Source: Humulus lupulus
Taxonomy: Eukaryota > Streptophyta > Magnoliopsida > Rosales > Cannabaceae
Assembly (NCBI RefSeq): GCF_963169125.1
Contig: NC_084797.1
Coordinates: 100,031,868-100,095,867 of the forward strand
Direction of reading: 5' to 3'
Length of the DNA stretch: 64,000 bases
Below are positions 23,760 to 33,903 of this stretch, piece after piece. How positions within the stretch are numbered: position 1 is the first letter of the stretch; every line of letters starts with the position of its first letter. The position numbers and the translations under genes were made by a program. The notes under the pieces are model-generated. The model saw nothing but the letters and a program-made list of their open reading frames with translations, searched no databases and was not told where the DNA came from.

Positions 23760-24640
23760 TAATTCTCGATCAAGAAGCAACTTCAAAGGTCGTAAAGATT
23801 GGGAAAAAGCTCAATATCGAATAGAAAAAAATATGATTGGATTTCTAAGGAACAACCTCGATGTCTTTGCTTGGTCACATGCCGTTATGGTTTGAATTAA
23901 ACCTAGTGTCATCATGCATACACTGAATCTGGATAGGAACATACTCGCCATGCAACCGAAAAAAGGCTGTTGGGAAAAGAAAGATGAAAGGCTCTTGAAG
24001 AAGAAGTAGCTTGCCTCTTAAAGTGCAGATTCATCAGGGAGGTGAAATATCCAAAATGGATAGCCAACCCCATTTTGGTTCTGAAACCTAATGAAAAATG
24101 GAGGACCTGCATTGACTTCTCTGATCTCAACAAGGCCTGCCCAAATGATTATTTTCCTTTGCCAAGGATTGATCAGCTCGTGATGCTACAACTGGTCACG
24201 AGCTCATGTCTTTCATGGACGCGTATTATGGATATAACTAGATCACAATGAACCTTGCAGACCAAGAGCATACCAGTTTTATGACCAAGCATAATTTGTA
24301 TTGTTATAACGTCATTCCATTCGGGCTGAAAAATGCTGGAGCTACTTACCAGAGGCTGGTAAATAAGATGTTCTTTGACCAGATCAGGAAAAACATGGAG
24401 GTGTATGTTGATGACATGCTCGTCAAGTCAAATTCTTCTGTCAACCATGCGTCCAAACTGGAAGAATGTTTTGCTGTACTAAGAAAGTACAATATGAAGC
24501 TGACTCCCCAAAAATGTACCTTCGGGGTTTCATCGGGGAAGTTCCTAGGCTTCATCGTTAATTCTAGGGGGATTGAAGCTAATTTGGAGAAAATCAGATC
24601 GCTGTTGGATATTCCATTGCCTAGGTGATGAATAGAGGTC
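23760..24640 (+). pseudogene. T1: reverse transcriptase
   Basis: RNA-directed DNA polymerase. At 24042-24160 the frame reads WIANPILVLKPNEKWRTCID and DFSDLNKACPNDYFPLPRID, wording characteristic of the Tat lineage (chromoviruses read DYRELN). A frameshift follows; from 24248 come HTSFMTKHNLYCYNVIPFGL, NAGATYQRLVNKMF and MEVYVDDMLVKS, with the catalytic YVDD intact. GFIVNSRGIEANLEK closes the RT. Stops at about 23.82-23.90 and at 24.25 kb inactivate it. Position between protease and RNase H is as expected. Confidence 0.93.
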
Positions 24641-24649
24641 CAGAGTTTA

Positions 24650-25210
24650 TCTAGAAAGATCTCCGCCCTCAACCAATTTGTGTCAAAATCCACCGACAAG
24701 TGTCTCCCCTTCTATAATTTGCTAAGGGGAAATCGACAGTTCGAATGGACTGACGAATGCGAGTAGGCATTTCCAGATTTGAAGAAGCACCTAGCTGAAC
24801 CTCCCACCCTATCAAAGCCCATCATTGGGGAGGCTTTATATCTCTATCTAGCGGTAATCGAGAGTGCGCTGAGTGCTATTTTAGTTTTAGAGGAAGATCG
24901 AATTCAAAAGCTAGTATATTACATCAGCAAGAGGTTTCTAGGAGCTGAGTCCCGATATCCTTTGATTGAGAAACTCGCGTTTTTTCTGGTCTTAGCTTCG
25001 AGGAAGCTTAGGCCTTATTTCCAGTCCCACATAATATACATCCTAAGCTATCAACCTTTAAGGTAGGTTTTATAAAAGCCTGAAGCATCGAGATGCTTAC
25101 TTAAGTGGGCCATCGAACTCAGCCAGTTTGAGATTTTGTATAAACCACAAAAAACTATAAAGGGCCAGGCCCTTGCTGATTTTGTGGCCGAGTGCATCCG
25201 TTTTCAGGAC
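24650..25210 (+). pseudogene. T1: RNase H (first, RT-linked)
   Basis: After RT the frame 24779-25066 reads GEALYLYLAVIESALSAILV, then SRYPLIEKLAFFLVLASRK and LRPYFQSHIIYIL, the RT-linked RNase H of Tat elements. These normally read LYLYLAVSxxAVSxVLV and YPxxEKLALALVxAxRKLRPYFQ. Beyond a stop at 25.07 kb, KWAIELSQFEILYKPQ and GQALADFVAEC follow, the usual end of this domain. A second RNase H follows. Confidence 0.85.
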
Positions 25211-25229
25211 GAGCCTATGAGGGAACCTG

Positions 25230-25690
25230 TATAAGAGTTGTGGAAACTGTTCATTGACGAATCTTCAAACTAGCATGGGTCAAGAGCTGAAGTAATTTTG
25301 ATCATACTTGAGGGGCATCGCTTTCAACATCTCTTAGATTTAGATTTGGCTCATCCAATAATGAGGTCGAGTACGAGGCATTGCTGGTTGGAATTCGGAT
25401 TCCCAAAGAATTAAGAGTGAATGCCATAAAATGCTTTAACAATTCTCAGCTTGTAGTTAACCAGGTTCATGGGGAGTCATGCCATCAAAATGGCTACTTA
25501 TTTGGCCAAGGTAAAAAGTGAACTACCAAAATTAGATTTTTACTCCATAGAGCAGATTCTGCGCAAGCAGAAGACAAACATGGATGCCCTTGCTCGACTT
25601 GTGACAATTAAAGAGGCAAACACGTTGAACATGGTCCCAGTCGAGTTCCTTGACATTCCCAGCATAGATGAAGAGTCAGAGAAAATCGAG
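25230..25690 (+). pseudogene. T1: second RNase H (Tat-type aRH)
   Basis: A second RNase H after the first is a hallmark of the Tat lineage. Readable pieces are LWKLFIDESSN (usual VDGSSN), SNNEVEYEALLVGIRI (catalytic Glu kept), CFNNSQLVVNQVHGE (usual DSQLVVxQ, with Asp changed to Asn) and NMDALARL (final Asp kept). Frame changes and stops occur at about 25.23-25.45 kb. So one catalytic Asp is lost even before the frame breaks are counted. The domain places T1 in Tat rather than Athila or the chromoviruses. Confidence 0.8.
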
Positions 25691-25699
25691 TTGATCTAA

Positions 25700-26388
25700 G
25701 AAGGGTTGACCTGGATAACTCTAATCGTTGAATACCTCACCACAGGAAAACTGTCCGCAGATCGTAGTGACGCACATAAGTTGTTGTACCAAGTCCCAAG
25801 GTATGTTTTGGTCGAGGGAATTATTTATAGGCGAGGTCATCCCATGCCACTGCTCAGGTGTGTTCTGCCAAAAGAGGCCCAAGATATCCTTAAGGAAGTC
25901 CATGAGGAATTTTGCGGAGACCACGCTGGGGGACAAAGTTTGGCTTGAAAAAGATATTCAGGCAAGGATATTTCTAGCATACTTTAAAGAAAGACTCAAC
26001 CTCGTATGTTCAAAAATATGACAAGTGCCAGTGTTTTTTGAATATAGCTCGAGCTGCACCTATCAAGCTAACCATGATTTCATCACCCTGGTCGTTTGCC
26101 AGCTGCAGGATAGGTTTAATCGGGTCACTACCGACAGGGAAAGGAGGAGCTCGCTATGCTGTGGTCGCCGTAGACTATTTCACGAATTAGGCTTAGCAAA
26201 AATAACCTTGAAGAGAGTACTCGTTTTTTCATAAAGAACATAATTTACCGTTTTGGGCTCCCAATGTAGATCGTGTCAGACAATGGGACCTAATTCGATA
26301 GCGACCTGTTCACAAACTTTTGTGAAAACTACAGAGTAATTAAGAGTTTCTCTTTAGTAGCGTATCCTCAGACTAATGGGCGGGTCTA
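25700..26388 (+). pseudogene. T1: integrase, N-terminal and most of the core
   Basis: Enzyme that inserts the cDNA. The frame at 25706 reads the linker YQVPRYVLVEGIIYRRG, then HEEFCGDHAGGQSLA of the zinc-binding N terminus (usual HEGVCGxHxGGRSLA). In the core, RIGLIGSLPTGKGGARYAVV replaces the usual GIDLIGxLPTGKGG, so the first catalytic Asp is now Gly. IVSDNGT keeps the second Asp but is followed by a stop. AYPQTNGRV is cut at 26388 by S4, just at the codon for the catalytic Glu. Confidence 0.88.
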
Positions 26389-29166
26389 TGTAACGCCCTA
26401 AACTACAGGGACCGTTACGGTGTGCCTTGTAAACAGTGCTAAACTCGCTAATTGAGTCATTTGGCCAAAATCGTGTAACTAAGTATGATTAGCGGTTTAG
26501 GGATTAAAATTTTTGGTTAAGATGTAACGTTTCATTAGAATGTTTATTATATACATTGGGATCCCAAAAATATAATTTAAAGGTCTATTACAAGAAAATA
26601 TTTACAACCAGCCGATCTAAGCGACAAAACAAGGTTTAACCCTAGTTCCTCTTTCAACCCTCGGCCGTGGCGGTCGAGCAGCCGCATATGTACACATCGT
26701 CACCTAAGCTCTCCAACTCAAGGATGGTCCAGCTTTCTTTTGCCTTTACCTGCACCACATAGCACCCGTGAGCCGAAGCCCAGCAAGAAAACCCAATATG
26801 CTCATAAACAGTCATATCATGATATCAAATCATATCTGGCATGCCTAGCAAACATAGCTCAATTCAAGCATGCAAATAATCTCATTTAATGCTGGGGAAT
26901 CAAGGATAAGAAATCCTGCCCTCCTGATTGGATGACTATCAAGACAATCCTAATCAGATGAGTGATTTAACACTAGAGGTCCTAGTAAACCATACTGAGT
27001 GACTGTCAAGCAAGTCACTACGGGGCTCAGCACCCAAAGCCATGCAAATGATGATCAGAATGATCATACAGAGCTTATAGCCCTGAACAGATGAGTGAAT
27101 ATCACTTTGAGGTTCTGTTAACCATAATGAGTGACTGATAAGCAAGTCACTATGGGGCTCGATGAACATAGTCGTGTAACGAAACCGTTACTTGGGCTTT
27201 CCTGCAATGGCTCTTAAACAAATGAGTGACTGATGAGTAAGTCACTAGCTTAATCAGATGAGTGACTGATGAGTAAGTCACTAGTTTAATCAGATGAGTG
27301 ACTGATGGGTAAGCCACACAAGCGCTTTTAGTTTTCATCGAACTTGAGGTCGGTCCGGCATTAACGCTCTTCTGAGTCATTTAATGCAGATGTCGATTAG
27401 ATCTAATCTTTATTGGTTTGGGTTGAACATGCTAAGGCCGTCCTGACTTGTGAGTCAGCACTGTGTGACCAGTGCCCAGTTTCACTGCCAAACCTGACTA
27501 ATGAGTCATAGCTTCACAGTTGATACTGACACCTTTGCCAATTCTGACTAATGAGTCAGTGCCACGCACAAGTAAGCAATGCTACCAAACATGTATCATA
27601 TGTCAAATATCCAAATACAGGGCATTCAACATGTTTACTTAACAATTGCTAGCATATTTGTAATCATGCATAAACACAGAGACTCAAGCTCTGAACAGTC
27701 TCATATTCAATATTCATGGCATGCCCTAATCACGTGTTTCTCGTGCATCACATGCATCACACATAAACATCCAACATGCATCAAGAATAACCATGCATGT
27801 CACATATGGGGTGCAGTTTTCTTACCTCAGGTTCGAGCGAGAAATAATAAAAGAACGACCCTTGAGAACGACCAACCTTTTAGATCCTTAGCGGTCACCT
27901 AGTCATAACCAATTGGAATCCCATCAATAAAACAAATCAATAAATGGTTCATAATCTAAAACCACGCTTCCGGGATCAATCCCGCACTCTCGGGAATCTT
28001 AATATACTCAAACGGGGTAAAGGAACTTATCCCCGAGCCTTAAAAGTCATATCGAGCCCTAAAATAGGCTTGTTGGAAAATGGACCAGCACTGCAGCCCT
28101 ATTAAATGGCACCGAGGCGCTATTTCCAAGTCAGAGAGGCCCAGCTCTCTGCCCTGCCTAGCGTTGCTGTGCCAATTACAGACCAGAAACTTTATGGTTT
28201 TCCCTCCTTGCGATTTCCCTTGAAACCAACCCTCCAAACCAATCCCAAACATCACCCAAACATCCAATTCAACCCCTAAACTTCATACATTTCACAACAT
28301 CTTCAAAACCCAATCAATCTTACTCAAAAACTCCCATTAATTCTAACTATCCACATCAAAATCTCCTTGACTGAAAACTAAATGAAAAACAGAGTAAAGC
28401 TTAAAGTTCATGGATGATTTCTTTTCTCAAGCTGGTTTTGGGTCCCCTTCAATGGATGAATTAAGGTTATAGACTCCAAACATTGATTTCCGAGCTTGGT
28501 TCTTCAATTTGAGGTCAAAAATTCCAAAGGATAAAAAGGAGAGATGATGATGATTGTATGAAGAAGGAGAACACTCTGTTTTCTCTAACATTCTACAACA
28601 TTAAGGATTGATATATATCTTAGGGGTGAAAAGACCGTTTTGCCCCTAGGTCAAATAAATCCTTCTAAAGACTTCCAAGGGTAAAACCGTCATTTCCCGC
28701 CTATCTCGTTAATTATAATTAACACCCTCCAATTCCCGCTATTCTAAATATTCTCAAATACCAATAATTCATATCCCGTTACCCTCTAATTCCCGGCAAC
28801 GTTCTAATCACCAAATTACCCTAAGACTCACCCCGAGCCTCGAAACTAACCCCGTTATGACTAAACCGAAAACTTGCATTCCATGATCGTCTCATGACGA
28901 ATGGCTCGGACCAATCCACATATAATGTGGTATTATTTATAATTCACCCACATGCATGAAAATACACAATCATGCCCTCAACGAGCCAAATTACCAAAAT
29001 GCCCTTATAATAGAATATGAACCCATATGCATGCGTTTATCATCATATAATAATATAATTCACATAAAAATGCATATAATCATTAAATAGCATAATAAAT
29101 CAATTATGGCCCTCCCGACCTCCTAATCAAGGTCCTAAACCTTATTAGGAAATTTGGGGCATTACA
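26389..29166 (-). mobile_element. S4: solo LTR of a related, longer family (2778 bp)
   Basis: Plus-strand TGTAACGCCCTAAACTAC at 26389 to TTTGGGGCATTACA at 29166; the LTR reads on the minus strand. Flanks are GTCTA (26384-26388) and GTCGA (29167-29171), a TSD with one substitution. The integrase frame continues across it: NGRV, then EAVNKTLKTSL. It shares the blocks TGCCTTTACCTGCACCAC and CCGTGAGCC and the pattern of introns/spacers with S1-S3, but is about 0.5 kb longer because of an internal repeat array (about 26.94-27.56 kb). The LTR is solo, with no coding part. Confidence 0.92.
26940..27560. repeat. Minisatellite inside the S4 LTR
   Basis: Diverged tandem repeats based on the core GATGAGTGACTGATGAGTAAG followed by TCACTA. 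The clearest run is at 27220-27315, with units about 45 bp apart (AATCAGATGAGTGACTGATG occurs twice and a third copy has GGGTAAGCCAC). Looser copies such as GAGTGACTGTCAAGCAAGTC near 26997 and TGACTAATGAGTCA near 27495-27560 flank it. This array accounts for most of the extra length of S4. It is not a CRISPR array: spacers are also repeats. Confidence 0.8.
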
Positions 29167-29800
29167 GTCGAGGCGGTGAATAAGACCCTCAAAACGAGCT
29201 TAAAAAAGAGGATGGAAGATGCTAAAGGATTATGGCCCGAACAACTCCCACAAGTGCTTTGGTCATATAGAACTTCTCACCGCACCTCTACTGGTCACAC
29301 ATCATTCTCACTAACCTTTGGAAGTGAAACAATGCTCCCAGTCAAATCCTTAGTGGCCTCGCATAGACAAAGGAATTTTAAGTAGGATCAAAATCACGGA
29401 TTACTACAAGCATCTTTGGATCGAAACCTTAGTGGCCTCGCATAGACAAAGGACTTTTAACTAGGATCAAAATCACGGCTTACTACAAGCATCTCTGGAC
29501 CTGATTGAGGAACAACAAGAAGAATCGCAGATCTAGCTCGCTCATTACCAATAGAAGGTAGCTTGATACTTTAATTCAAAAGTCAAAGAGAGAAAACTCG
29601 AGTTGGGAAATTTAGTGCCCAGAAGAGTATTCTTGGCAAATAAAGACCCTAAAGATGCCATTCTGGGTCCAAACTGGGAAGGACCGTATCAGATCATAGA
29701 GATGTTGCGAGAAGGTGCTCTCATATTAGCCTGATTAAGTGGAGAAGAAGTTCCACAAACTTGGAATGCTTTACATTTGAAGAAGTATTATCAATGATTG
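29167..29800 (+). pseudogene. T1: integrase C-terminal part, end of pol
   Basis: After S4 the frame reads EAVNKTLKTSLKKRMEDAKG, LPQVLWSYRTSHRTSTGHT and SFSLTFGSETMLPV, the end of the integrase core in Tat elements. A 79-bp duplication then breaks the frame. Readable pieces after it include FLANKDPKDAILGPNWEGPY (the GPxxGPY motif that binds nucleic acid) and TWNALHLKKYYQ followed by a stop at about 29797, the usual Pol terminus. Non-functional. Confidence 0.88.
29348..29505 (+). repeat. 79-bp tandem duplication in T1 integrase
   Basis: AGTGGCCTCGCATAGACAAAG occurs at 29352 and 29431, spacing 79 bp; the copies include AGGATCAAAATCACGG and TTACTACAAGCATCT. Copies differ at a few positions. A period of 79 shifts frame, so it adds to the inactivation of pol. 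Confidence 0.88.
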
Positions 29801-30090
29801 AGTTTATTTCGAGTTTAGTCTATGTTGTAAGGCTTATTCATAAAAGTCGTTTCTTTTAATTTTCCTTCAATCTAATAAAATAATGGTTGCTGTGCAGTTT
29901 AAACACGATATTGAATTCTTCTTACTATTTGTATTATCACTATGTAAAAGCGGCCTAGAATATTCATAAATTCTAATCGCTTGTGGGGCATACACCTTTG
30001 ACAACAAGTTATTTAAAAAATTCTGTAACTTAGAATTTGGAAATTTCGTGGCTTGTTAAAGGCACCCCCAACAAAAAAAAAAACAAGAGA
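29801..30090 (+). other. T1 spacer between pol and antisense ORF
   Basis: About 290 bp of AT-rich non-coding DNA after the Pol stop and before the C terminus of the antisense ORF. It has no repeat array, unlike the corresponding 1.2-kb region of T2. Confidence 0.5.
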
Positions 30091-31111
30091 TAAATTCTTC
30101 TTAACTCTGAGCTCCGATAACTTGCTCAGGAGAATAGACCTCATCATTTACATCATCTCCACCAGCTCTCGAGGTCGGATCCACCATTTTCGAAGGCTCA
30201 TTTGCAAGACGATCTTGGAATTTAGTGTGGTATCGCCCCCACAACTCAACTTCTAGGAAAGAGAAGTCACCTTCCTGGTTGAAGCACCATACTTTGTAGA
30301 ACATCTCCTCCACATTCTTGGCAATATGGGCTTCATGGACATCCACCTTTGGCTGGAGCTCGTCGATCTTGCCTTGCCAAACTTTTCCTGGAGTTGGTCA
30401 CAGCTCTTGATTACCTCTAAGGCTTGTGCCTTAGAAACCTCCTCATTGGACCAGGATGTCTCAAGGTCCACTTAGAGCTGTTGGATCCTTTCACGAGCTT
30501 GTTCGTGACCTAGTTTCAATTCTCGAGAGGTGGCATCCTCGCACAGCTTGAACTGGTCCCTAACTTTTTCTAGCTCCGTGGTAGATCACTTCGCATTAGT
30601 GAGGATGGAGAGGATCCTATCCTTTGCTCAGATCTAGGCAAAGTATGACTGTCATTTAAAATAGTCAAAGGGTTAGATCCAAAATATAGGTAGACAGAAG
30701 AAAAATTGAATAAGGAAACTTACGGTCAGCAGCATCCCCAAGGAGACTCCATCACAACCTCAAGAGTTTCTCCCTCAATCTTCTCCATCTCCCTAATGGA
30801 AAGCTAGTTGACATGCCCGACTAGCTTGCTGGTCAGGGCCTAGATAGGATCCCAGAGGTGGCTAGGTTACTTGCCCACCTCAATATGAGGATCTAGCATA
30901 TTAATTATTCAGGAAGTTGGGGGCGGAGCATCTTGGATCGACACCACAGTCTCCTTTTGAGCCCATGTATGGGAGGGAGGTATCTCCTTGAACTTATTTT
31001 GAGCTCCCATGGAAGCCCTGACTCCGGAGGTGGCCTTCTTCGGAAGTCTTTGTCTCCTGACAGCAGAACCGAAATTCCCCAAAGCGGCGGCCATATCACC
31101 CATATCGAATT

Positions 31112-31188
31112 CTGTAAGATGGTCAAAAGAGGGTTAGATAAAATCCAATTAAACTTATAAAATAACAAATAAAAGAAGAAAATCCTAC
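31112..31188 (-). other. Intron in the T1 antisense ORF
   Basis: On the minus strand the donor GTAGGATTTTC follows CTCAGAGG and the acceptor CATCTTACAG precedes AATTCGATATGGG. Removing these 77 bases joins VVSSSSE to EFDMGDMAAALGNF in one frame. The T-rich intron body fits a plant intron. Prediction only. Confidence 0.65.
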
Positions 31189-32321
31189 CCTCTGAGCTAG
31201 AGGAGACTACAATAATTAGTTCTGGATTGGGGATCGGGCTAGCTACGTGAGGAATATCTAACTCTTGGATGATAAGGGGTGAAGGAGACTCTAACAAAAC
31301 TACGCCGAGCACCATTTTAGACTCAAGCTCTTCGTCTAAGCTCGGATCATACTCTGGCTGCCTAGTGATGTGAAAAAAGGTACCAAGGTCCAGAGGGATC
31401 CTAAATCGGATATTCGTACCGTACTGCTCAAATAAGATGTTCCTATTATGTAAGGTATTATCTATAACTATGGTCATGTTGGGAAGGCTAAGGTCATGAT
31501 GAGGGACTAAGAGATCGACATATTCTTGAATGGTAACATTCCTAGCTAGGTCCTCAAGGTGTCTAGTTACAACTGTCTTTGGATCATGGCGAGCTAAAAT
31601 AAAGTTGGCAACAACTTAGTTAATATCGTGATCATTGTTACCTTGGACAGAGGTGCTGAATTCTTTCCTTGACTCTGCCCGACCTGGGTTACTATCTATA
31701 TCGCCACGAGAAGGGTGTCTACACACCAATTATGCGACCTCCTATTCTTCCTCAGCCTCTTCTATAATGGCCAGGAGCCTCTTCCTAGGAGGACCTCGAG
31801 ATCGGAGTGCCAAAGATTAGCCTTCATTTATTAGCCCGCATGCCAACATGTTGGCATCAGTTATTACTGCTTGCCATTCTTTTTCTACGGTAGGAGTAGA
31901 AACGAGGGTCTGATACTGGTCCTTACGAATAATGGAGGCCTTAGATCTCTTGTAAATGGCTGCAAAAATAAGTAATGTGGTCAGAATAAGCAAATATTGT
32001 AAGGCAAACAAACATTTACAAAATCTACAATAAGAAATCAAGGCAAAAACACTTACGAGGCCAGTTTAAATATCGATAGTCATAGGTCATGAATCCATTT
32101 GACATGAAGAACTAGTCCTTGAAGTCATTTGGATGGCTGGGGAGATCGATGATGCTGGCGGTCGTGGGGAACCGACTGAGGTAGTAAAAACCATCACCTC
32201 CGGTTCTGGTGTCCATGTTGGCCTTGAGGTTGAAAAAGAAAAAAAATATCCTCTAGAGTGAGGGCTTCCCACTCATTTTTAAGAAACAAATATTTAAGCC
32301 TCGCTAAGAGGCGATAAGTGT

Positions 32322-32337
32322 GGGGGGGGGGGGGGGG
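32322..32337. repeat. Run of 16 G within the T1 antisense ORF
   Basis: A pure G homopolymer on the plus strand encodes a proline run (QLPPPP) in the minus-strand ORF. T2 has LLPH at the same place. Such runs are prone to length change and to assembly error, so the local frame should not be trusted. Confidence 0.9.
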
Positions 32338-32685
32338 AGTTGAAACATAGCTAATTTTACGAAATTAAGGAAGTCTGTGAAGTACGAGCTCAGAGGGAGG
32401 AAGGCGCCTGCCTTTAGGTGCTTTTCGCTCCAAGCCCCAAAATTGTCCTCCAGGGGGGCGTAGCTCCGCTCACCTTCCAGCGCAGGATGGGTGTAGAACT
32501 TATACTCTATTTGGATTCCATGGGCCATCATTATATTATTTACCTGGGGCGTGGAAATTATTCTAGAGACTATTCTCACAACTTCATAGAAGCTATTAGC
32601 ATTAACCTCAACCTCCATCTTCACCACTGGTCCAAAGTGGGGAACATGGGTCTCCACAACCTACCAGCTATGGGAAGAAGAACCC

Positions 32686-32715
32686 TGTAGCATCTCATAA
32701 TTTTACTTAGCTAGA

Positions 32716-32748
<33 letters not shown>

Positions 32749-33903
32749 CTAGTAGTAGTTTGTAGTATTTTAGTTTTAGTGGATATTGGTTCAAGTTGGG
32801 ATTTTTTTGGAAACTCATAGAAATAGTTATGGATTTTATGAGTTTAACCTATAGTTTAAAAATATTAATTATAACATAAGGTTTGATTATTATAGATGGT
32901 CCTAGAAATATTATTTATTATAACCTAAGGTTTATATAGAATAATTAAGAGCGTGACACTTGTCACACGCTTGTTTATTTAAGGATTTTAGATGAATTAA
33001 TTAATAATGGATGAATCTAGAAGCTCTAGAACCTTCCAACATCTGTTAGGATCACATTTTACTCAGTCAAAGTTGTTTTTAACAAACTTCAAATATGCTA
33101 AAAGTGTGCAAAAACATGTTAAAAATATCAGCGTATGCCGATATATCGCAGCTATAGGGGCCGATATGTCGCCTACGAAAGATACGAAAAACACGTCGAC
33201 TTTGCACGAACGAAACCATTGAAGCTTGGGGCATAGGTAGGGGTGATATATCACCTAGGGTAGGCGATATATCGACTCTCAGAGCCATTTTTGAAACTTG
33301 TGGTTTTAAATTTGAAACAACCCTCTACCACTTTGATTTGCTCTTGAACGTTTTTGACTGAGTTTTGAGCATCTGTTGAACCGAAAATTCAAATCTATTC
33401 AATTTATATTCATTTATTCATTCATTTTAAAATGGGTTAGTTTCACACCTTGAACTCTATAAATAGGACCAAGTACTCAACCATTTCATTCATTATTCAA
33501 GCATTCTTTAGAGGCTGCAAGTTGCTAAGTTTATTCTAGAGAGAAAACACTAGGGTTTGGGATTTAAAAGCTTTTCAATCTAAGCTTTATAAATACTTGG
33601 GAAGTAAGATAGAGTGTTATTTCAGTATTGAGGTGTAGATCGAAGTGCTAGTCCATCCAAGGTATTCTTATCCTCAGATTTAGTTTCTCATAGTTATTTT
33701 TATTTTCTTCCATTTTCTTTCAGATCCTAACTTGATTTTATGACTTCTTGGTTAGGTATTTAAGTTTCATTAAACATAAGGTTTTTCAGTAAGTTTCTAC
33801 CTTGATGGTTTAGATCTCCTTTTCATCTCCATTTCTTTAGAAACTCATGATTCGTTAGTGAGCCTTAGTCCACGAGTAACTAGTATTAGACTTTAGAGAG
33901 TTT
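32686..33903 (+). mobile_element. L4: LTR fragment that replaced the T1 3' end
   Basis: Begins TGTAGCATCTCATAATTTT at 32686, directly against the first readable codons of the T1 antisense ORF. Contains a (TAG)n microsatellite at about 32717-32760, a palindromic GATATATC motif cluster at 33128-33285, a TATA box at 33458-33465, and a CT-rich transcribed part typical of LTRs. It is broken at 33903 by the T2 3' LTR. Its first nine bases (TGTAGCATC) match the start of the K6 3' LTR stub at 56037, so both may belong to one family. Right end and TSD are not visible in the window. Confidence 0.6.
33458..33465 (+). promoter_or_regulatory. L4 TATA box
   Basis: TATAAATA in CTCTATAAATAGGACC, about 770 bp into the LTR. 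Position and context match plant LTR promoters. Confidence 0.55.

Larger units (their letters stand above)
30101..32680 (-). pseudogene. T1 antisense ORF (aORF), multi-exon, decayed
   Basis: This is an open region opposite to gag-pol, between pol and the lost 3' LTR. From 32657 it reads VETHVPHFGPVVKMEVEVNA, then GAWSEKHLKAGAFLPLSSYF and DFLNFVKLAMFQLPP, matching FRAWSIGHISVGATLPLHDYF in T2. Near 32.2 kb are GGDGFYYLSRFP and IDLPSHPND in a shifted frame. Frame 31477-31190 (acidic LDEELESK region) splices to FDMGDMAAALGNF. The C terminus at about 30320-30200 has MFYKVWCFNQEGDFSFLEVE and a helical tail. Extra antisense ORFs are known in some Tat-lineage elements; the N-terminal part recalls the 'putative gypsy type transposon' family (Pfam Transposase_28), which I cannot verify. 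Function unknown. Stops and frameshifts break it. Confidence 0.7.

Noticed and set aside
27180..27560. Regularly spaced repeats in S4 suggestive of a CRISPR array
   Set aside because: The intervals between repeats are themselves repeats, the array is inside an LTR with a TSD, and the genome is a plant's.
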